NCBI RefSeq assembly: GCF_900100545.1
Contig: NZ_FNDP01000001.1
Location: forward strand, 681,729 to 745,728
Source: Pseudobutyrivibrio sp. 49
GTDB taxonomy: Bacteria > Bacillota > Clostridia > Lachnospirales > Lachnospiraceae
DNA length: 64,000 nt
Reading direction: 5' to 3'
Shown: in pieces, positions 9,319-18,787 of the stretch
Position numbering within the stretch: the stretch's first letter is position 1
Layout of the letters: each line of letters starts with the position of its first letter
Program-made: the position numbers and the translations under genes
Notes under the pieces: generated by a model
What the model was told of the DNA's origin: nothing
The model's input: the letters and a program-made list of their open reading frames with translations, nothing else
The model's database searches: none

Positions 9319-10389
9319 CTAATCGTAGATAACGCGAACACACTTAATAGGTGTACGGTACATGTAATTTGAAATCTTAATTCCATCACGTCTGTTAGAT
9401 GCGTGAACAATCTGTCCACCACCAATATAAATAGCTACGTGATTGATACTGCCACCCTTGCCATAGAAGATCAAATCACCAGGCTTTAATTCTGAAGTGC
9501 TAATCTTTGTTCCTTCATTAGCCTGTGCTCTTGAAGAATGGCTAAGATATACACCGTACTGTCTCATAATCTGCATTGTGAAACCAGAGCAGTCTACACC
9601 GTGTGTAAGGGATGTACCACCCCAAACATAGCGATTACCTACATACTGAAGTGCATTTTCACAGATAGCCATACGAACATCAGAAACACCTGCACCGTAA
9701 CGAGCCTCAGTAAGAGTCATGGCTGTTTTAAGGGAAAGATCAACGTCTACATATTCTGCACAGACATACCCCTCATCACCATCGACATCTACCTTAATCC
9801 ACTCATCATCCTGAGTATTATCAAGAATTACTATTTCTTCACCCTCTGCGAGCTGATAGATAATCTCTGACTCGGTATTGCCCTCTGCACGAACTCGAAG
9901 ACCACCTGTCTTTGCTGTGGCAACGTATTCCGCAAGCTCTACAGCCTTATCCCATGCATCATCACCTGAGATAAGGTACTCAGAACTAACGTAACCTTCT
10001 ACTTCGCCAGATTTGATATGAGTCCAATCTCCATCTATATCAAGAATCTCGCAAGCAGCCTCCGCTGGGAATTTACCAACAAGCTTTGCGTCAGAAGAAG
10101 CTGACTCTCTAATATTAAGATTTCCTTCTGAGACATTACAGATACCGATATTATTATAACCATAAATATCGCCAAGTGACTTAGCAGTCGCAATGGCATT
10201 AGAATCAGTAACTGAAATCTCTTCAATAGCTGATAAATCTACAGCTGCAGCAGAAACTACACCTGCAACTGCAGAAACATTGTCATTAGAATTATTTTTA
10301 TCTAAATAAGTACGTGTATCTACGCAATAATCAAATAAAAGCGCAGTAGCACATACAAGTGTGAATGCTGAAACAACCCGTCTGTTCAT
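9319..10389 (-). CDS. Secreted NlpC/P60 peptidoglycan endopeptidase with two SH3b domains
   Basis: A 356-aa secreted cell-wall hydrolase. An N-terminal signal or anchor helix (VVSAFTLVCATALLFDYC) is followed by two bacterial SH3 domains (about residues 82-140 and 160-215, each ending GYV..EY). The C-terminal NlpC/P60 domain has C267 (GVDCSGF), H316 (INHVAIYIG) and H328 (IVHAS). The family cleaves gamma-D-Glu-diamino acid bonds in stem peptides. It is monocistronic, with a consensus promoter and its own terminator. A role in cell separation or wall turnover is inferred. Confidence 0.9.
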   Translation of the reverse strand: MNRRVVSAFTLVCATALLFDYCVDTRTYLDKNNSNDNVSAVAGVVSAAAVDLSAIEEISVTDSNAIATAKSLGDIYGYNNIGICNVSEGNLNIRESASSDAKLVGKFPAEAACEILDIDGDWTHIKSGEVEGYVSSEYLISGDDAWDKAVELAEYVATAKTGGLRVRAEGNTESEIIYQLAEGEEIVILDNTQDDEWIKVDVDGDEGYVCAEYVDVDLSLKTAMTLTEARYGAGVSDVRMAICENALQYVGNRYVWGGTSLTHGVDCSGFTMQIMRQYGVYLSHSSRAQANEGTKISTSELKPGDLIFYGKGGSINHVAIYIGGGQIVHASNRRDGIKISNYMYRTPIKCVRVIYD

Positions 10390-10422
10390 AAAACCTCCAA
10401 TAGCTAAAAACGAACTTTTAAG

Positions 10423-10451
10423 AGTATAGCAAGAATTCGAAAAAATGTCAA
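10423..10451 (-). promoter_or_regulatory. Strong sigma-A promoter of the NlpC/P60 gene
   Basis: On the minus strand: TTGACA (10451-10446), a 17-nt spacer, then TATACT (10428-10423), 34 nt before the ATG. Confidence 0.85.
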
Positions 10452-10475
10452 TTAAATGTAATATTTTCGTAATAT

Positions 10476-11396
10476 CTATTTGTTATTAAAGTAGCTTTTA
10501 GCTTTTGCTTTATCAATATTCATCTGATTTGTAAGCTCCTCTATGGAAGCAAATTTCATCTCAGGTCTAAGGAAGCTTTGGAAGGTAACCTTTACAAATT
10601 TTCCATACAGATCCCCGTTGTAATCAAGAATATGTGTCTCGATTCCAACAATATTTTTGTCTGAAACTGATGGCTTGGTGCCAACATTGGTAACACCATG
10701 GTAGATTCTTCCATCAAAATCTATTGTAGTAACATATACTCCAAATCTAGGAACCAGCTTTATCTTCTCTGGCATAATGTTGATTGTAGGAATACCGATT
10801 GTGTGGCCAAGGTGAGCTCCGTGCACCACCTCGCCCCAAACAAAATATTCATATCCTAACATCTCATTAACAGAAACAATATTGCCCTCTTTAAGCTCTT
10901 CCCTAATGTAGGTACTACTAATATCTCTATTGTTCTGTTTGATTTTCTCGATGACCTTATAGTCAAATCCAAGCTCTTTAGAGAGCTCTTTGAGAAGTTC
11001 CACATTGCCTGCGCCCTTATGACCAAAAGTAAAATCAGGGCCAGATATCATATATTGCATATTGAGATTTGATACCAAAAATTCTATAAAGCTTCTGGCA
11101 TCCGTCTGCATTAGACGCTCGTCAAAAGGGCACTCGATAAGATAATCGAGGCCATTATTATCAAGCATAAACATACGCTCTTTATTTGTGATCAAACATG
11201 GAGTCTGATCCTCTTGTAATAAAAAACGGGGTGAATTGGTAAAAGTGATAAGACAGGATTTTAATCCTTCTTTCTTTTTTGAAATGATATCAGTGGTCAA
11301 TAGATTATGACCTCTGTGGATACCATCGAATTTTCCAACAGTCACCGCTGTAGGCTCTGATATTTTAGTGTCAAATAAAGAATGTAAATACTCCAT
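10476..11396 (-). CDS. ribF: Bifunctional riboflavin kinase/FAD synthetase
   Basis: Converts riboflavin to FMN and then FAD. The N-terminal nucleotidyltransferase domain has TVGKFDGIHRGH and later SGPDFTFGHKGAG with SSTYIRE. The C-terminal riboflavin kinase domain shows GHTIGIPTINI, GVYVT and GVTNVGTKPS. The 306-aa length is typical. It is the last gene of the rimP-nusA-infB operon, 2 nt after truB, as in many Firmicutes. No FMN riboswitch is seen here, since the gene is embedded in the translation operon. Confidence 0.95.
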   Translation of the reverse strand: MEYLHSLFDTKISEPTAVTVGKFDGIHRGHNLLTTDIISKKKEGLKSCLITFTNSPRFLLQEDQTPCLITNKERMFMLDNNGLDYLIECPFDERLMQTDARSFIEFLVSNLNMQYMISGPDFTFGHKGAGNVELLKELSKELGFDYKVIEKIKQNNRDISSTYIREELKEGNIVSVNEMLGYEYFVWGEVVHGAHLGHTIGIPTINIMPEKIKLVPRFGVYVTTIDFDGRIYHGVTNVGTKPSVSDKNIVGIETHILDYNGDLYGKFVKVTFQSFLRPEMKFASIEELTNQMNIDKAKAKSYFNNK

Positions 11397-11398
11397 AA

Positions 11399-12304
11399 TT
11401 ATTCCAAAAACATTTTCTCCAAAATAAACTGAGATTCCTCATAAACGTAAATTCCAAGGAATCTGTTATCTGGTAAAAAGATACGATATCTTTCACCATC
11501 TTCAAAGCTACTAACTGCCTCTGCAAATACGTTGGCAGCTGGTATCTTTCCGCCGTTAATGGCCTGCTTAAGGGCTTCCTCTGTTGGAATCACAAAAACA
11601 GTACCTAAGCCGTCAAAAACTGAGGCTATTGGCAACATTATACCATCTAATTTGCCATTTTTAACTATTCTTTCAATTTCATCTAAAGTTTTTGCATCTG
11701 AAATATCAAATTGACTAACTCTGGTGCGCACCAACGACTTCATTGCACAGCCACAACCAAGCACCTCTCCAACATCATGACAAAGAGATCTGATGTAAGT
11801 ACCCTTGCTACAATGTATCCTGATAGAAACCTCAGGAAGGTTCATTGAAAGAATATCAATACTAAAAATCGTAACAGGACGAGGCTTTCTCTCAACCTCT
11901 TTGCCCTCTCTGGCAAGCTCATAAAGCTTTTTACCATTTACCTTTAAGGCAGAATACATAGGTGGAACCTGCATGATATCGCCGACAAAACTAGACAAGG
12001 CTTCCTGAACCTGAGCTTCTGTAACATCAACAGACTTTTTTGATAGAATCTTGCCGCTCATATCGTAGGTATCTGTCTCTACACCAAGAAGCATCACACA
12101 TTCATAAACCTTATCCTTGTCTGTGAGCATATCACAAAGCTTTGTAGCCTTGCCCACACAAACAGGAAGCACACCTGTCGCATCAGGATCAAGTGTGCCC
12201 GTATGACCAATTTTCTTTATTTTTAAAATGCCACGAAGCTTGGCAACAACATCAAAGGATGTGAAGCCTGCCTCCTTGTAGACATTGATAATGCCACTAT
12301 TCAT
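11399..12304 (-). CDS. truB: tRNA pseudouridine-55 synthase
   Basis: Makes pseudouridine 55 in the T-loop of tRNAs. The catalytic Asp is D39 in HTGTLDPDATGVLPV. KVNGKKLYELAREG, CSKGTYIRSL and a C-terminal PUA-like region are visible. The ATG overlaps the TAA of nrnA (TAATG), indicating translational coupling. The 301-aa length is normal. Confidence 0.95.
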   Translation of the reverse strand: MNSGIINVYKEAGFTSFDVVAKLRGILKIKKIGHTGTLDPDATGVLPVCVGKATKLCDMLTDKDKVYECVMLLGVETDTYDMSGKILSKKSVDVTEAQVQEALSSFVGDIMQVPPMYSALKVNGKKLYELAREGKEVERKPRPVTIFSIDILSMNLPEVSIRIHCSKGTYIRSLCHDVGEVLGCGCAMKSLVRTRVSQFDISDAKTLDEIERIVKNGKLDGIMLPIASVFDGLGTVFVIPTEEALKQAINGGKIPAANVFAEAVSSFEDGERYRIFLPDNRFLGIYVYEESQFILEKMFLE

Positions 12305-13281
12305 TAGTTAATTCCTAACTCATTAAACTGTTTTTTTACCATATCAACTATCTCTTCGATAATCTTCCATGGCTCTTTTGTACTAACCGAAAATCCTGCT
12401 GCCTTCTTGTGTCCACCACCGCCATATGTGCCAGTGATAACAGTAAGATCCACATCTCCTGTTGCTCTTGTACTGCCCTTATAATCACCATCTTCAAGCT
12501 CATAAAGGAATACAGCCACTTCAACACCTGTAGTATCACGAAGCTGCTGAACAATACCCTCTAAATGCTTGCTCTGTGCACCATATTCTGCCATATCCTC
12601 TGCTGTAATAACTGCAGCGATAATCTTACCATCTTCATAAGTCTTACAGTTAAGCAATGCTTTTCCAAGCATTCTATTCTGTATCATGGTCTTGGCATAA
12701 TAGGTATCAGTACAAATCTTAGAGTAATCAATACCTTTTGTCATAAGGAAGCCTGCAGCATCCATTGTGGATTCTGTAGTGCAGGAATACTGAAATACAC
12801 CTGTATCATGGATAATACCCGTATAAAGACATTCTGCTATGTCCTTAGTGATTTTATCCTTACCAAACTGATTATATACAAGCTCACAGGTAGAGCTGTC
12901 ATCAGGAATAATATAACTAAACTCGGCAAAACCACCGTTTGTCATATGATGATCGATACAAACAGTGTGAGTAGCCTTCTCAAAAAATGGGAAAACATCT
13001 CCGAGTCTAGCGCCATCGCTACAATCTAAAGCGATGAATAAATCAAATTTCTTGTCTGCTGAAACAGTGTGAATGTCTTCAATCTTATCAGCATTTTTGA
13101 AAAACTTAAAAATATTTGGAATCGGATCGAGATAGACATGAACTTCTATCTGAGGGTAGTAAGTGACTACATAATTGTACATAGCCATGCATGAGCCAAC
13201 ACAGTCACCATCTGGACGAATGTGGCCACTGATTCCTACCACCTTTGAATTTGATAAAAGTTCATTAAAGTTGTCTATCAT
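12304..13281 (-). CDS. nrnA: DHH-family oligoribonuclease/pAp phosphatase
   Basis: A bifunctional nano-RNase and 3'-phosphoadenosine 5'-phosphate phosphatase of the DHH/DHHA1 superfamily. Motifs are SGHIRPDGDCVGS, ALDCSDG, CIDHHMTNGG (the DHH) and a C-terminal DHHA1 domain ending in GGGGHKKAAGF. I placed the start at ATG 13281 (325 aa). It has AAAAGGAG at the right distance, whereas the longer reading from 13326 would overlap rbfA. Its position between rbfA and truB is the usual Firmicutes arrangement. Confidence 0.92.
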   Translation of the reverse strand: MIDNFNELLSNSKVVGISGHIRPDGDCVGSCMAMYNYVVTYYPQIEVHVYLDPIPNIFKFFKNADKIEDIHTVSADKKFDLFIALDCSDGARLGDVFPFFEKATHTVCIDHHMTNGGFAEFSYIIPDDSSTCELVYNQFGKDKITKDIAECLYTGIIHDTGVFQYSCTTESTMDAAGFLMTKGIDYSKICTDTYYAKTMIQNRMLGKALLNCKTYEDGKIIAAVITAEDMAEYGAQSKHLEGIVQQLRDTTGVEVAVFLYELEDGDYKGSTRATGDVDLTVITGTYGGGGHKKAAGFSVSTKEPWKIIEEIVDMVKKQFNELGIN

Positions 13282-13294
13282 AGTCCGTCTCCTT

Positions 13295-13669
13295 TTACTC
13301 TTCTTCTTTTGCATGAAGAGGTGCATTCACCTCATCAATAAGTTTGCTCATCTTTGCAGCGTAAGCGATTGACTGGTCGCTTACGAAGGTAATCTCAGGT
13401 GTGTTTCTGAGATTGATTCTGTGAGCTAGCTCACGGCGAATGAAGCCGGCAGAGCTCTTAAGACCTTCAATAGTCTTCTTAACTGCCTCATCATCCCCGA
13501 GAACTGAAATATATGCCTTGCAAGTCTTTAAGTCTGGGGCAACCTCCACAGATACCACCGATGTAACTGGTGATATACGTGGATCCTTTACCTCAAGACG
13601 AATGATATTGCTAAGCTCTCGCATAACTTCCTCGTTGATGCGGGTATTTTTAACTGAATTTTTTCTCAT
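13295..13669 (-). CDS. rbfA: 30S ribosome-binding factor A
   Basis: A 124-aa KH-like protein needed for late 16S rRNA maturation in the small subunit. The family pattern is clear: RINEEVMRELSNIIRLEVKDPRIS at the N-terminal part, then VEVAPDLKTCKAYISVLG. The start overlaps the infB TAA by one base (TAATG). Confidence 0.94.
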   Translation of the reverse strand: MRKNSVKNTRINEEVMRELSNIIRLEVKDPRISPVTSVVSVEVAPDLKTCKAYISVLGDDEAVKKTIEGLKSSAGFIRRELAHRINLRNTPEITFVSDQSIAYAAKMSKLIDEVNAPLHAKEEE

Positions 13670-16356
13670 TATCTAGGTACCTCAACCATAATGTAGGCCT
13701 CGATGATATCCATTTCCTGAACATCATTGAAGTCTTCAATAACAAGACCACACTCGAAGTTTGTCTTAACTTCCTTAACGTCATCCTTGAATCTCTTAAG
13801 AGAACCAAGCTTTCCTTCGTGAATAAGATTTCCTTCACGTGTGACACGAACCATACAATCTCTCTGGAAGTAACCATCTGTTACATATGAACCAGCGATA
13901 TTACCTACGCCTGAAGCCTTGAAGATCTGACGAACCTCTGCATGACCGATAACCTTCTCCTCGAAGATTGGATCAAGCATACCCTTCATAGCAGACTCAA
14001 CATCGTTGATTGCATCGTAAATTACCTTGTAGAGACGAAGGTCTACGCCTTCTCTGTCGGCTGTCATCTTAGCCTGTGGATCAACACGAACGTTGAAACC
14101 GATGATGATAGCATTTGAAGCAGATGCAAGAACTACGTCTGACTCATTGATTGTACCAACACCACCATGGATTGTCTTAACAACAACTTCCTCATTAGAA
14201 AGCTTCTCGAGTGACTGCTTAACAGCCTCAACAGAACCCTTAACATCAGCCTTAACGATAATGTCGAGCTCCTTAAGATTTCCTGACTCGATCTCGCTGA
14301 AGAGTGCATCAAGAGACATCTTAGACTTAGTCTGCTCAACGAGCTTGTTCTTGTGCTCTGCAACGAAAGTATCAGCAAATGAGTGAGCTTCCTTCTCAGA
14401 ATCAAATGACATTAATACTTCACCAGCATTTGGAACCTCAGAAAGACCAAGAATCTCAACTGGAACTGAAGGGCCAGCACTCTTAACACGTGCGCCTGTA
14501 TCATCAAGCATAGCTCTTACCTTACCATAGCAGCTACCGCAGGCAACAGGATCACCAACGTGAAGTGTACCCTTCTGAACAAGTACTGTAGCAACAGCAC
14601 CACGCCCCTTATCAAGCTGTGCCTCGATAACAAGACCACGAGCCTTACGGTTAGGGTTAGCCTTTAGCTCAAGTACCTCCGCTGTAAGAAGAATCATCTC
14701 AAGAAGGTTGTCGATACCTTCCTTTGTGTGAGCAGATACTGGACAGAATACTGTACTTCCGCCCCAATCCTCAGGAATGAGCTGGTACTCAGAAAGCTCC
14801 TGCTTAACTCTGTCGATATTTGCATTAGGCTTATCAATCTTGTTGATTGCAACAATGATTTCGATGCCAGCAGCCTTAGCATGGTTGATAGCTTCTACTG
14901 TCTGAGGCATAACACCGTCGTCAGCAGCAACTACAAGAATAGCGATATCTGTAGAGTTAGCACCACGCATACGCATTGCTGTGAAGGCCTCATGACCTGG
15001 TGTATCAAGGAATGTAATATCCTGATTGTTAATTGAAACTGTATAAGCACCGATGTGCTGTGTGATACCACCAGCCTCACGGTCTGTAACCTTTGTATCA
15101 CGGATAGCATCAAGAAGTGATGTCTTACCATGATCTACGTGACCCATTACGCAGACAACAGGTGGACGTGATGGGTAGCTTGATGTATCCTCTTCCTCTT
15201 CCTTAAGAAGCTCAGCGATAACATCAACCTTTTCCTCTTCCTCGCAGATGCAGTTGAACTCAAGAGCGATTTCTGAAGCTTCCTCGAAATCTACCTCCTG
15301 GTTAACTGTAACCATCTTGCCCTTCATGAAGAGTGTCTTAACAACTGCAGATGACTGAACCTTCATCTTATCAGCAAGATCCTTGATAGTAATTCTATCT
15401 GGAATTGTGATAGTAAGAACCTCATCCATATTACGCTCTGGGGCCTTTGGAGCATTGTTCTTTTTCTTCTTTCCACCATTCTTCTCAAGATTGATGTAAC
15501 GCTCCTGCTTCTTGCCGCCTAAGTTGTTATCTCTATCGTTGTTTCCGTTCTTCTTTTTCTTGTCGTCACGACGTCCGCCCTTAGCATTTGAAGAAGGTGC
15601 CATATCTGGAGCAGAATTCTGTGATGGACGAGAATTTCTGTCACCACGGTTATCTGGTCTAGCTGGTCTGTCACCTCTGTCGTTTCTATCATTTCTTTCA
15701 GGACGCTTTCCAGCTGGCTTATCACCTCTTGCTGGTCTGTCGTTATTATCTCTATTTGGACGCTCCTGTCTATTGTCGCGTCTTTCATTTCTCTCTGGAC
15801 GATCGTTTCTATCCTGACGCTCAGGACGTTCCTTTCTTACTGGACGCTCCTGTACTTCCTCAGCTGAGTTCTTCTTTGATATGAACTCTGTATCCTGAGA
15901 CTGAGCACTAGCTCTCTGTGATGGACGAACACCATCAGCAAATGTACGAGGTCTGATTGGGCCTCTTGGCTGTGCTGGTGCCTGAGCCTTCTTCTGTCCA
16001 TTGTTATCTCTGTTTTCGTTTCTTGAAGAATCAGAGCCTGGGCGTCTTCTTCTGTCATCACGGTCACGAGTAACTACGAACACGTTCTTCTTTTTCTTTA
16101 CAGGATTTCCATCCTTGTCTACAGCAGGACGTGCCTTCTTTACAGGATTTCCATCCTTGTCTACAGCATGAGCCTGCTTTGGTGCAGCCTTCTTTTCGTC
16201 CTTTGGTGCAAACTTAGCTCTAACCTTAGCAGCCATATCATCTTCAATGCCGCTCTGAGCTTTTGCTTCTATACCATTAGCTTCGAGAAAAGCAATGACG
16301 TCCTTGCTTTCCTTACCAAGTTCTTTGGCTAATTCATGTACTTTAATTTTTGCCAT
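13669..16356 (-). CDS. infB: Translation initiation factor IF-2
   Basis: An 895-aa GTPase that brings initiator tRNA to the 30S subunit. The N-terminal IF2_N helix motif ([17 protein letters not shown]) is followed by a duplicated DKDGNPVKK unit (about residues 68-90). Then comes a long low-complexity region rich in Arg, Asp and Asn (about 95-290). The second IF2_N is [15 protein letters not shown]1 is GHVDHGKT at about residue 400, with DTPGHEAF and NKIDKPNAN beyond. Domains II-IV follow. ATG 16356 has GAGGAGG upstream. Confidence 0.97.
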   Translation of the reverse strand: MAKIKVHELAKELGKESKDVIAFLEANGIEAKAQSGIEDDMAAKVRAKFAPKDEKKAAPKQAHAVDKDGNPVKKARPAVDKDGNPVKKKKNVFVVTRDRDDRRRRPGSDSSRNENRDNNGQKKAQAPAQPRGPIRPRTFADGVRPSQRASAQSQDTEFISKKNSAEEVQERPVRKERPERQDRNDRPERNERRDNRQERPNRDNNDRPARGDKPAGKRPERNDRNDRGDRPARPDNRGDRNSRPSQNSAPDMAPSSNAKGGRRDDKKKKNGNNDRDNNLGGKKQERYINLEKNGGKKKKNNAPKAPERNMDEVLTITIPDRITIKDLADKMKVQSSAVVKTLFMKGKMVTVNQEVDFEEASEIALEFNCICEEEEKVDVIAELLKEEEEDTSSYPSRPPVVCVMGHVDHGKTSLLDAIRDTKVTDREAGGITQHIGAYTVSINNQDITFLDTPGHEAFTAMRMRGANSTDIAILVVAADDGVMPQTVEAINHAKAAGIEIIVAINKIDKPNANIDRVKQELSEYQLIPEDWGGSTVFCPVSAHTKEGIDNLLEMILLTAEVLELKANPNRKARGLVIEAQLDKGRGAVATVLVQKGTLHVGDPVACGSCYGKVRAMLDDTGARVKSAGPSVPVEILGLSEVPNAGEVLMSFDSEKEAHSFADTFVAEHKNKLVEQTKSKMSLDALFSEIESGNLKELDIIVKADVKGSVEAVKQSLEKLSNEEVVVKTIHGGVGTINESDVVLASASNAIIIGFNVRVDPQAKMTADREGVDLRLYKVIYDAINDVESAMKGMLDPIFEEKVIGHAEVRQIFKASGVGNIAGSYVTDGYFQRDCMVRVTREGNLIHEGKLGSLKRFKDDVKEVKTNFECGLVIEDFNDVQEMDIIEAYIMVEVPR

Positions 16357-16372
16357 CTAATATCCTCCTCAT

Positions 16373-16678
16373 CTACTTCAGTATCTTATCTAGAATGCTT
16401 AAGGATAAATTTTCATCGCACACTACTATGGATGCCCGATATTCTTTACCAATTGCATGACCTAAAGATTCTTTGGTTCCATATTCTACGTATTTAACAT
16501 CGTAGAACTCACAGGAATTTGAAAATGATTTCTTAGTATTGGCTGATGCATCTGTTGCAACAATACACAGACTGCCCAGTCCTTCTTTAATGGCCTGCTC
16601 GCATGCGAATTCTCCACTAACGAGACGACCAGCCTTCATGGCCATACTAATCATATTAAGACCTTTATCTACTGCCAT
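16373..16678 (-). CDS. ylxQ: L7Ae-family ribosomal-type protein YlxQ
   Basis: A 101-aa L7Ae/L30e-fold RNA-binding protein in its usual place between ylxR and infB. It starts with MISMAMKAGRLVSGEFACEQAI and has IVATDASANTKK, typical of YlxQ. Its 5' end overlaps ylxR by 14 nt. The function is probably K-turn RNA binding linked to ribosomes; this is inferred from the family. Confidence 0.9.
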   Translation of the reverse strand: MAVDKGLNMISMAMKAGRLVSGEFACEQAIKEGLGSLCIVATDASANTKKSFSNSCEFYDVKYVEYGTKESLGHAIGKEYRASIVVCDENLSLSILDKILK

Positions 16679-16934
16679 TTTCTAACTCCATTTTTATGCT
16701 GTTAATCACCTCATCTGAAACTGGTGTTTTAAATGCTCTGTTAAACGACTTTTTCTTTTCAGCAAGTGCAACACATTGTTCGTTTTTACATACCCATGCG
16801 CCTCTGCCCTGAGCCTTCTGGCTTAAATCAAGCTGAACTTTTCCATCGACTCTGGCAACTCTGAAAAGCTGATCCTTAGGAACCATCTGTCCACAGGCTA
16901 CACATTTTCTAAGAGGTAATGTTTTATCAATCAT
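16665..16934 (-). CDS. ylxR: YlxR family RNA-binding protein (DUF448)
   Basis: An 89-aa protein with the family signature RKCVACGQMVPKDQLFRV and GRGAWVCKNEQC. It lies between nusA and ylxQ, the standard neighbourhood. YlxR binds RNA, and homologues have been linked to RNase P and transcriptional regulation. It is separated from nusA by a single base. Confidence 0.93.
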   Translation of the reverse strand: MIDKTLPLRKCVACGQMVPKDQLFRVARVDGKVQLDLSQKAQGRGAWVCKNEQCVALAEKKKSFNRAFKTPVSDEVINSIKMELENGSR

Positions 16935-18116
16935 TTACTCTTCCTCTGAAGACTCTTCTGAATCAGACTCCTCGTACTCCTCTTCGTACTCAGCATCCTC
17001 ATCGTAGTACTCTTCCTCATCATAGTACTCGTCATCCTCATAATCCTCTTCATAATCAAGGAAGTCACCAGCCTCTTTAGCCTGTGTCTCACTCTTGATA
17101 TCAATCTTGAAGCCTGTAAGACGAGCTGCAAGACGAGCATTCTGACCTTCCTTACCGATAGCAAGTGAAAGCTGATAATCTGGAACAACTACACGAGCTG
17201 TCTTCTCATCTGCATCAGCGATAACTGCAACAACCTTTGCAGGTGAAAGTGCATTCTCGATGAGGTAAGCAGGGTTCTCATCCCACTCAACGATATCAAT
17301 CTTCTCACCACGAAGCTCATTAACGATAGCGTTTACACGAGCACCGTTCTGACCAACGCAAGCTCCTACTGGATCTACATCCTCATCATTTGACCAAACA
17401 GCAATCTTTGTACGGCTGCCAGCCTCACGTGAGATTGACTTAATCTCAACGATACCATCTCTAACCTCAGAAACTTCTTCCTCGAAAAGCTTCTTAACAA
17501 GCTCTGGATGTGTACGTGAGACAAGAATACGTGGTCCCTTGTTAGATGTCTTAACCTCAACAATGTATACCTTAATACGGTCCTGTGGCTTGTAGTACTC
17601 GCCCTTAACCTGCTCAGACTCTGAAAGGAAGCCCTCAAGCTTACCAAGGTTAACGTGGATATTGTTTCCTGAGAAACGTGTAACAACGCCAGTAACTACC
17701 TTGTGCTGAAGCTCGTAGTACTCCTCGAAAAGAACCTTACGCTCTTCCTCACGAATCTTCTGTGTGATTGTGTTCTTAGCTGCTGTAGCTGCGATACGAC
17801 CAAAGTCCTTTGACTTAACCTCGATACGTGCGATATCGCCTACCTGTAACTTTCCATCAAGGTTCTGAGCCTCTGTAAGAGAAATCTCCTCAACAGGATC
17901 CATAACCTCATCAACTACTGTCTTAGCAAGATATACGTGATACTCGCCAGTAGCTCTGTCAATTTCAACTGACGCATTATCAGCCTTTCCATAATTGTTC
18001 TTACATGCAATGAGAAGCGAATTCTCGATAGTCTCGATTAAAACATCCATGCTGATATTTTTCTCTTTTGCAAGGTCTGTAAGAGCTTCCCAAAAATCAT
18101 TTGTATTTGCTGCCAT
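16935..18116 (-). CDS. nusA: Transcription termination/antitermination factor NusA
   Basis: An RNA polymerase-associated elongation factor. It has an N-terminal domain, an S1 domain (VTGVVTRFSGNNIHVNLGKLEG) and two KH domains (DPVGACVGQNGARVNAI and SLAIGKEGQNARLAARL). A short, very acidic Glu/Asp/Tyr tail occupies the last 45 residues or so. I chose ATG 18116 (393 aa) with AGGAGG directly upstream, not the in-frame GTG 18 nt earlier, which would overlap rimP. It is second in the translation operon. Confidence 0.96.
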   Translation of the reverse strand: MAANTNDFWEALTDLAKEKNISMDVLIETIENSLLIACKNNYGKADNASVEIDRATGEYHVYLAKTVVDEVMDPVEEISLTEAQNLDGKLQVGDIARIEVKSKDFGRIAATAAKNTITQKIREEERKVLFEEYYELQHKVVTGVVTRFSGNNIHVNLGKLEGFLSESEQVKGEYYKPQDRIKVYIVEVKTSNKGPRILVSRTHPELVKKLFEEEVSEVRDGIVEIKSISREAGSRTKIAVWSNDEDVDPVGACVGQNGARVNAIVNELRGEKIDIVEWDENPAYLIENALSPAKVVAVIADADEKTARVVVPDYQLSLAIGKEGQNARLAARLTGFKIDIKSETQAKEAGDFLDYEEDYEDDEYYDEEEYYDEDAEYEEEYEESDSEESSEEE

Positions 18117-18133
18117 ATTTCCTCCTATATTCA

Positions 18134-18604
18134 CTAAAAATCTATTGATAATCTGACTTGTGCAACATCTGCTCTGTTAAATACTTCTGTGCCATCCTCG
18201 AACTCAATTGTAAGAGTGTCCTTATCAAAGGCCTTGAGAGCCCCTGTAAATTCCTTGGCACCATTAACAGGCTTGTAGGTTTTAATATCTACATCAAGTC
18301 CTATAGCTTTTTCAAAATGCTTATCTTTCTTAAGAATACGACCAAGACCTGGTGAGCTAACTTCGAATATGTAGCCTTCGTTACCACCAATCTGTGGCTC
18401 TGCGTCAAGTAACTCGTTCATGCGACGACTAACATCAACGCAATCATCAATTGTGATTCCACCTTCCTTATCGATGTAGGCTCTAAGATAATAATCTGCG
18501 CCCTCTTTAACGTATTCAACGTCGTAGAGCTCGAAGCCTAACTCGTCAAGAATAGGAGTAATCAATTCTTCCGTACGTTTTTCGTAATCGGTGTGTTTTG
18601 ACAT
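18134..18604 (-). CDS. rimP: Ribosome maturation factor RimP
   Basis: A 156-aa factor for 30S assembly and the first gene of the rimP-to-ribF operon. The family region ITPILDELGFELYDVEYVKEG is followed by TIDDCVDVSRRMNELLD and VSSPGLGRILKK. The start is ATG 18604 with AAGGAGG upstream. A longer in-frame extension to 18778 runs through the leader hairpins and is not translated in my reading. Confidence 0.94.
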   Translation of the reverse strand: MSKHTDYEKRTEELITPILDELGFELYDVEYVKEGADYYLRAYIDKEGGITIDDCVDVSRRMNELLDAEPQIGGNEGYIFEVSSPGLGRILKKDKHFEKAIGLDVDIKTYKPVNGAKEFTGALKAFDKDTLTIEFEDGTEVFNRADVAQVRLSIDF

Positions 18605-18634
18605 AACGTCCTCCTTATTCAGTTGTAAGACTGC

Positions 18635-18661
18635 ATTAACCAGGCATCCTACCTGATTAAT
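18635..18661 (-). promoter_or_regulatory. Hairpin in the rimP leader
   Basis: A 10-bp stem when one G-U pair is allowed (18635-18644 with 18652-18661) and a 7-nt loop, in the 5' leader about 30 nt before the rimP ribosome binding site. It could be a leader attenuator or processing site; this is inference only. Confidence 0.4.
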
Positions 18662-18684
18662 ATAGTTGGAAAAGAACATAAACA

Positions 18685-18711
18685 AAGAGAGAGCAAAAAT
18701 TGCTCTCTCTT
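18685..18711 (-). terminator. Terminator after the AICAR transformylase gene
   Basis: AAGAGAGAGCA with its complement around a 5-nt loop, about 75 nt past the gene end. The minus-strand tail is TTTGTTTATG, moderately U-rich. It separates the purine operon from rimP. Confidence 0.65.
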
Positions 18712-18787
18712 CAGTCGCTCTCTTCAATAACAATGCTATTATATCAGAAAATCCGATATTTGCAAGCATTTTGGACATTTTTAATAA

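Noticed and set aside
12565..13029. 154-aa plus-strand ORF opposite nrnA
   Set aside because: It is antisense to a well-conserved gene, has no family features and no ribosome binding site.
13282..13326. Longer NrnA N-terminus (start at 13326)
   Set aside because: It overlaps rbfA by 32 nt and adds a non-homologous basic peptide. ATG 13281 has AAAAGGAG.
15512..15817. Plus-strand ORF of 101 aa opposite infB
   Set aside because: It mirrors the Arg/Asp-rich low-complexity region of IF-2, has biased composition and no ribosome binding site; a shadow ORF.
18605..18778. Extension of RimP by 58 codons
   Set aside because: It reads through the terminator and leader hairpin. The family N-terminus begins at ATG 18604 behind AAGGAGG.
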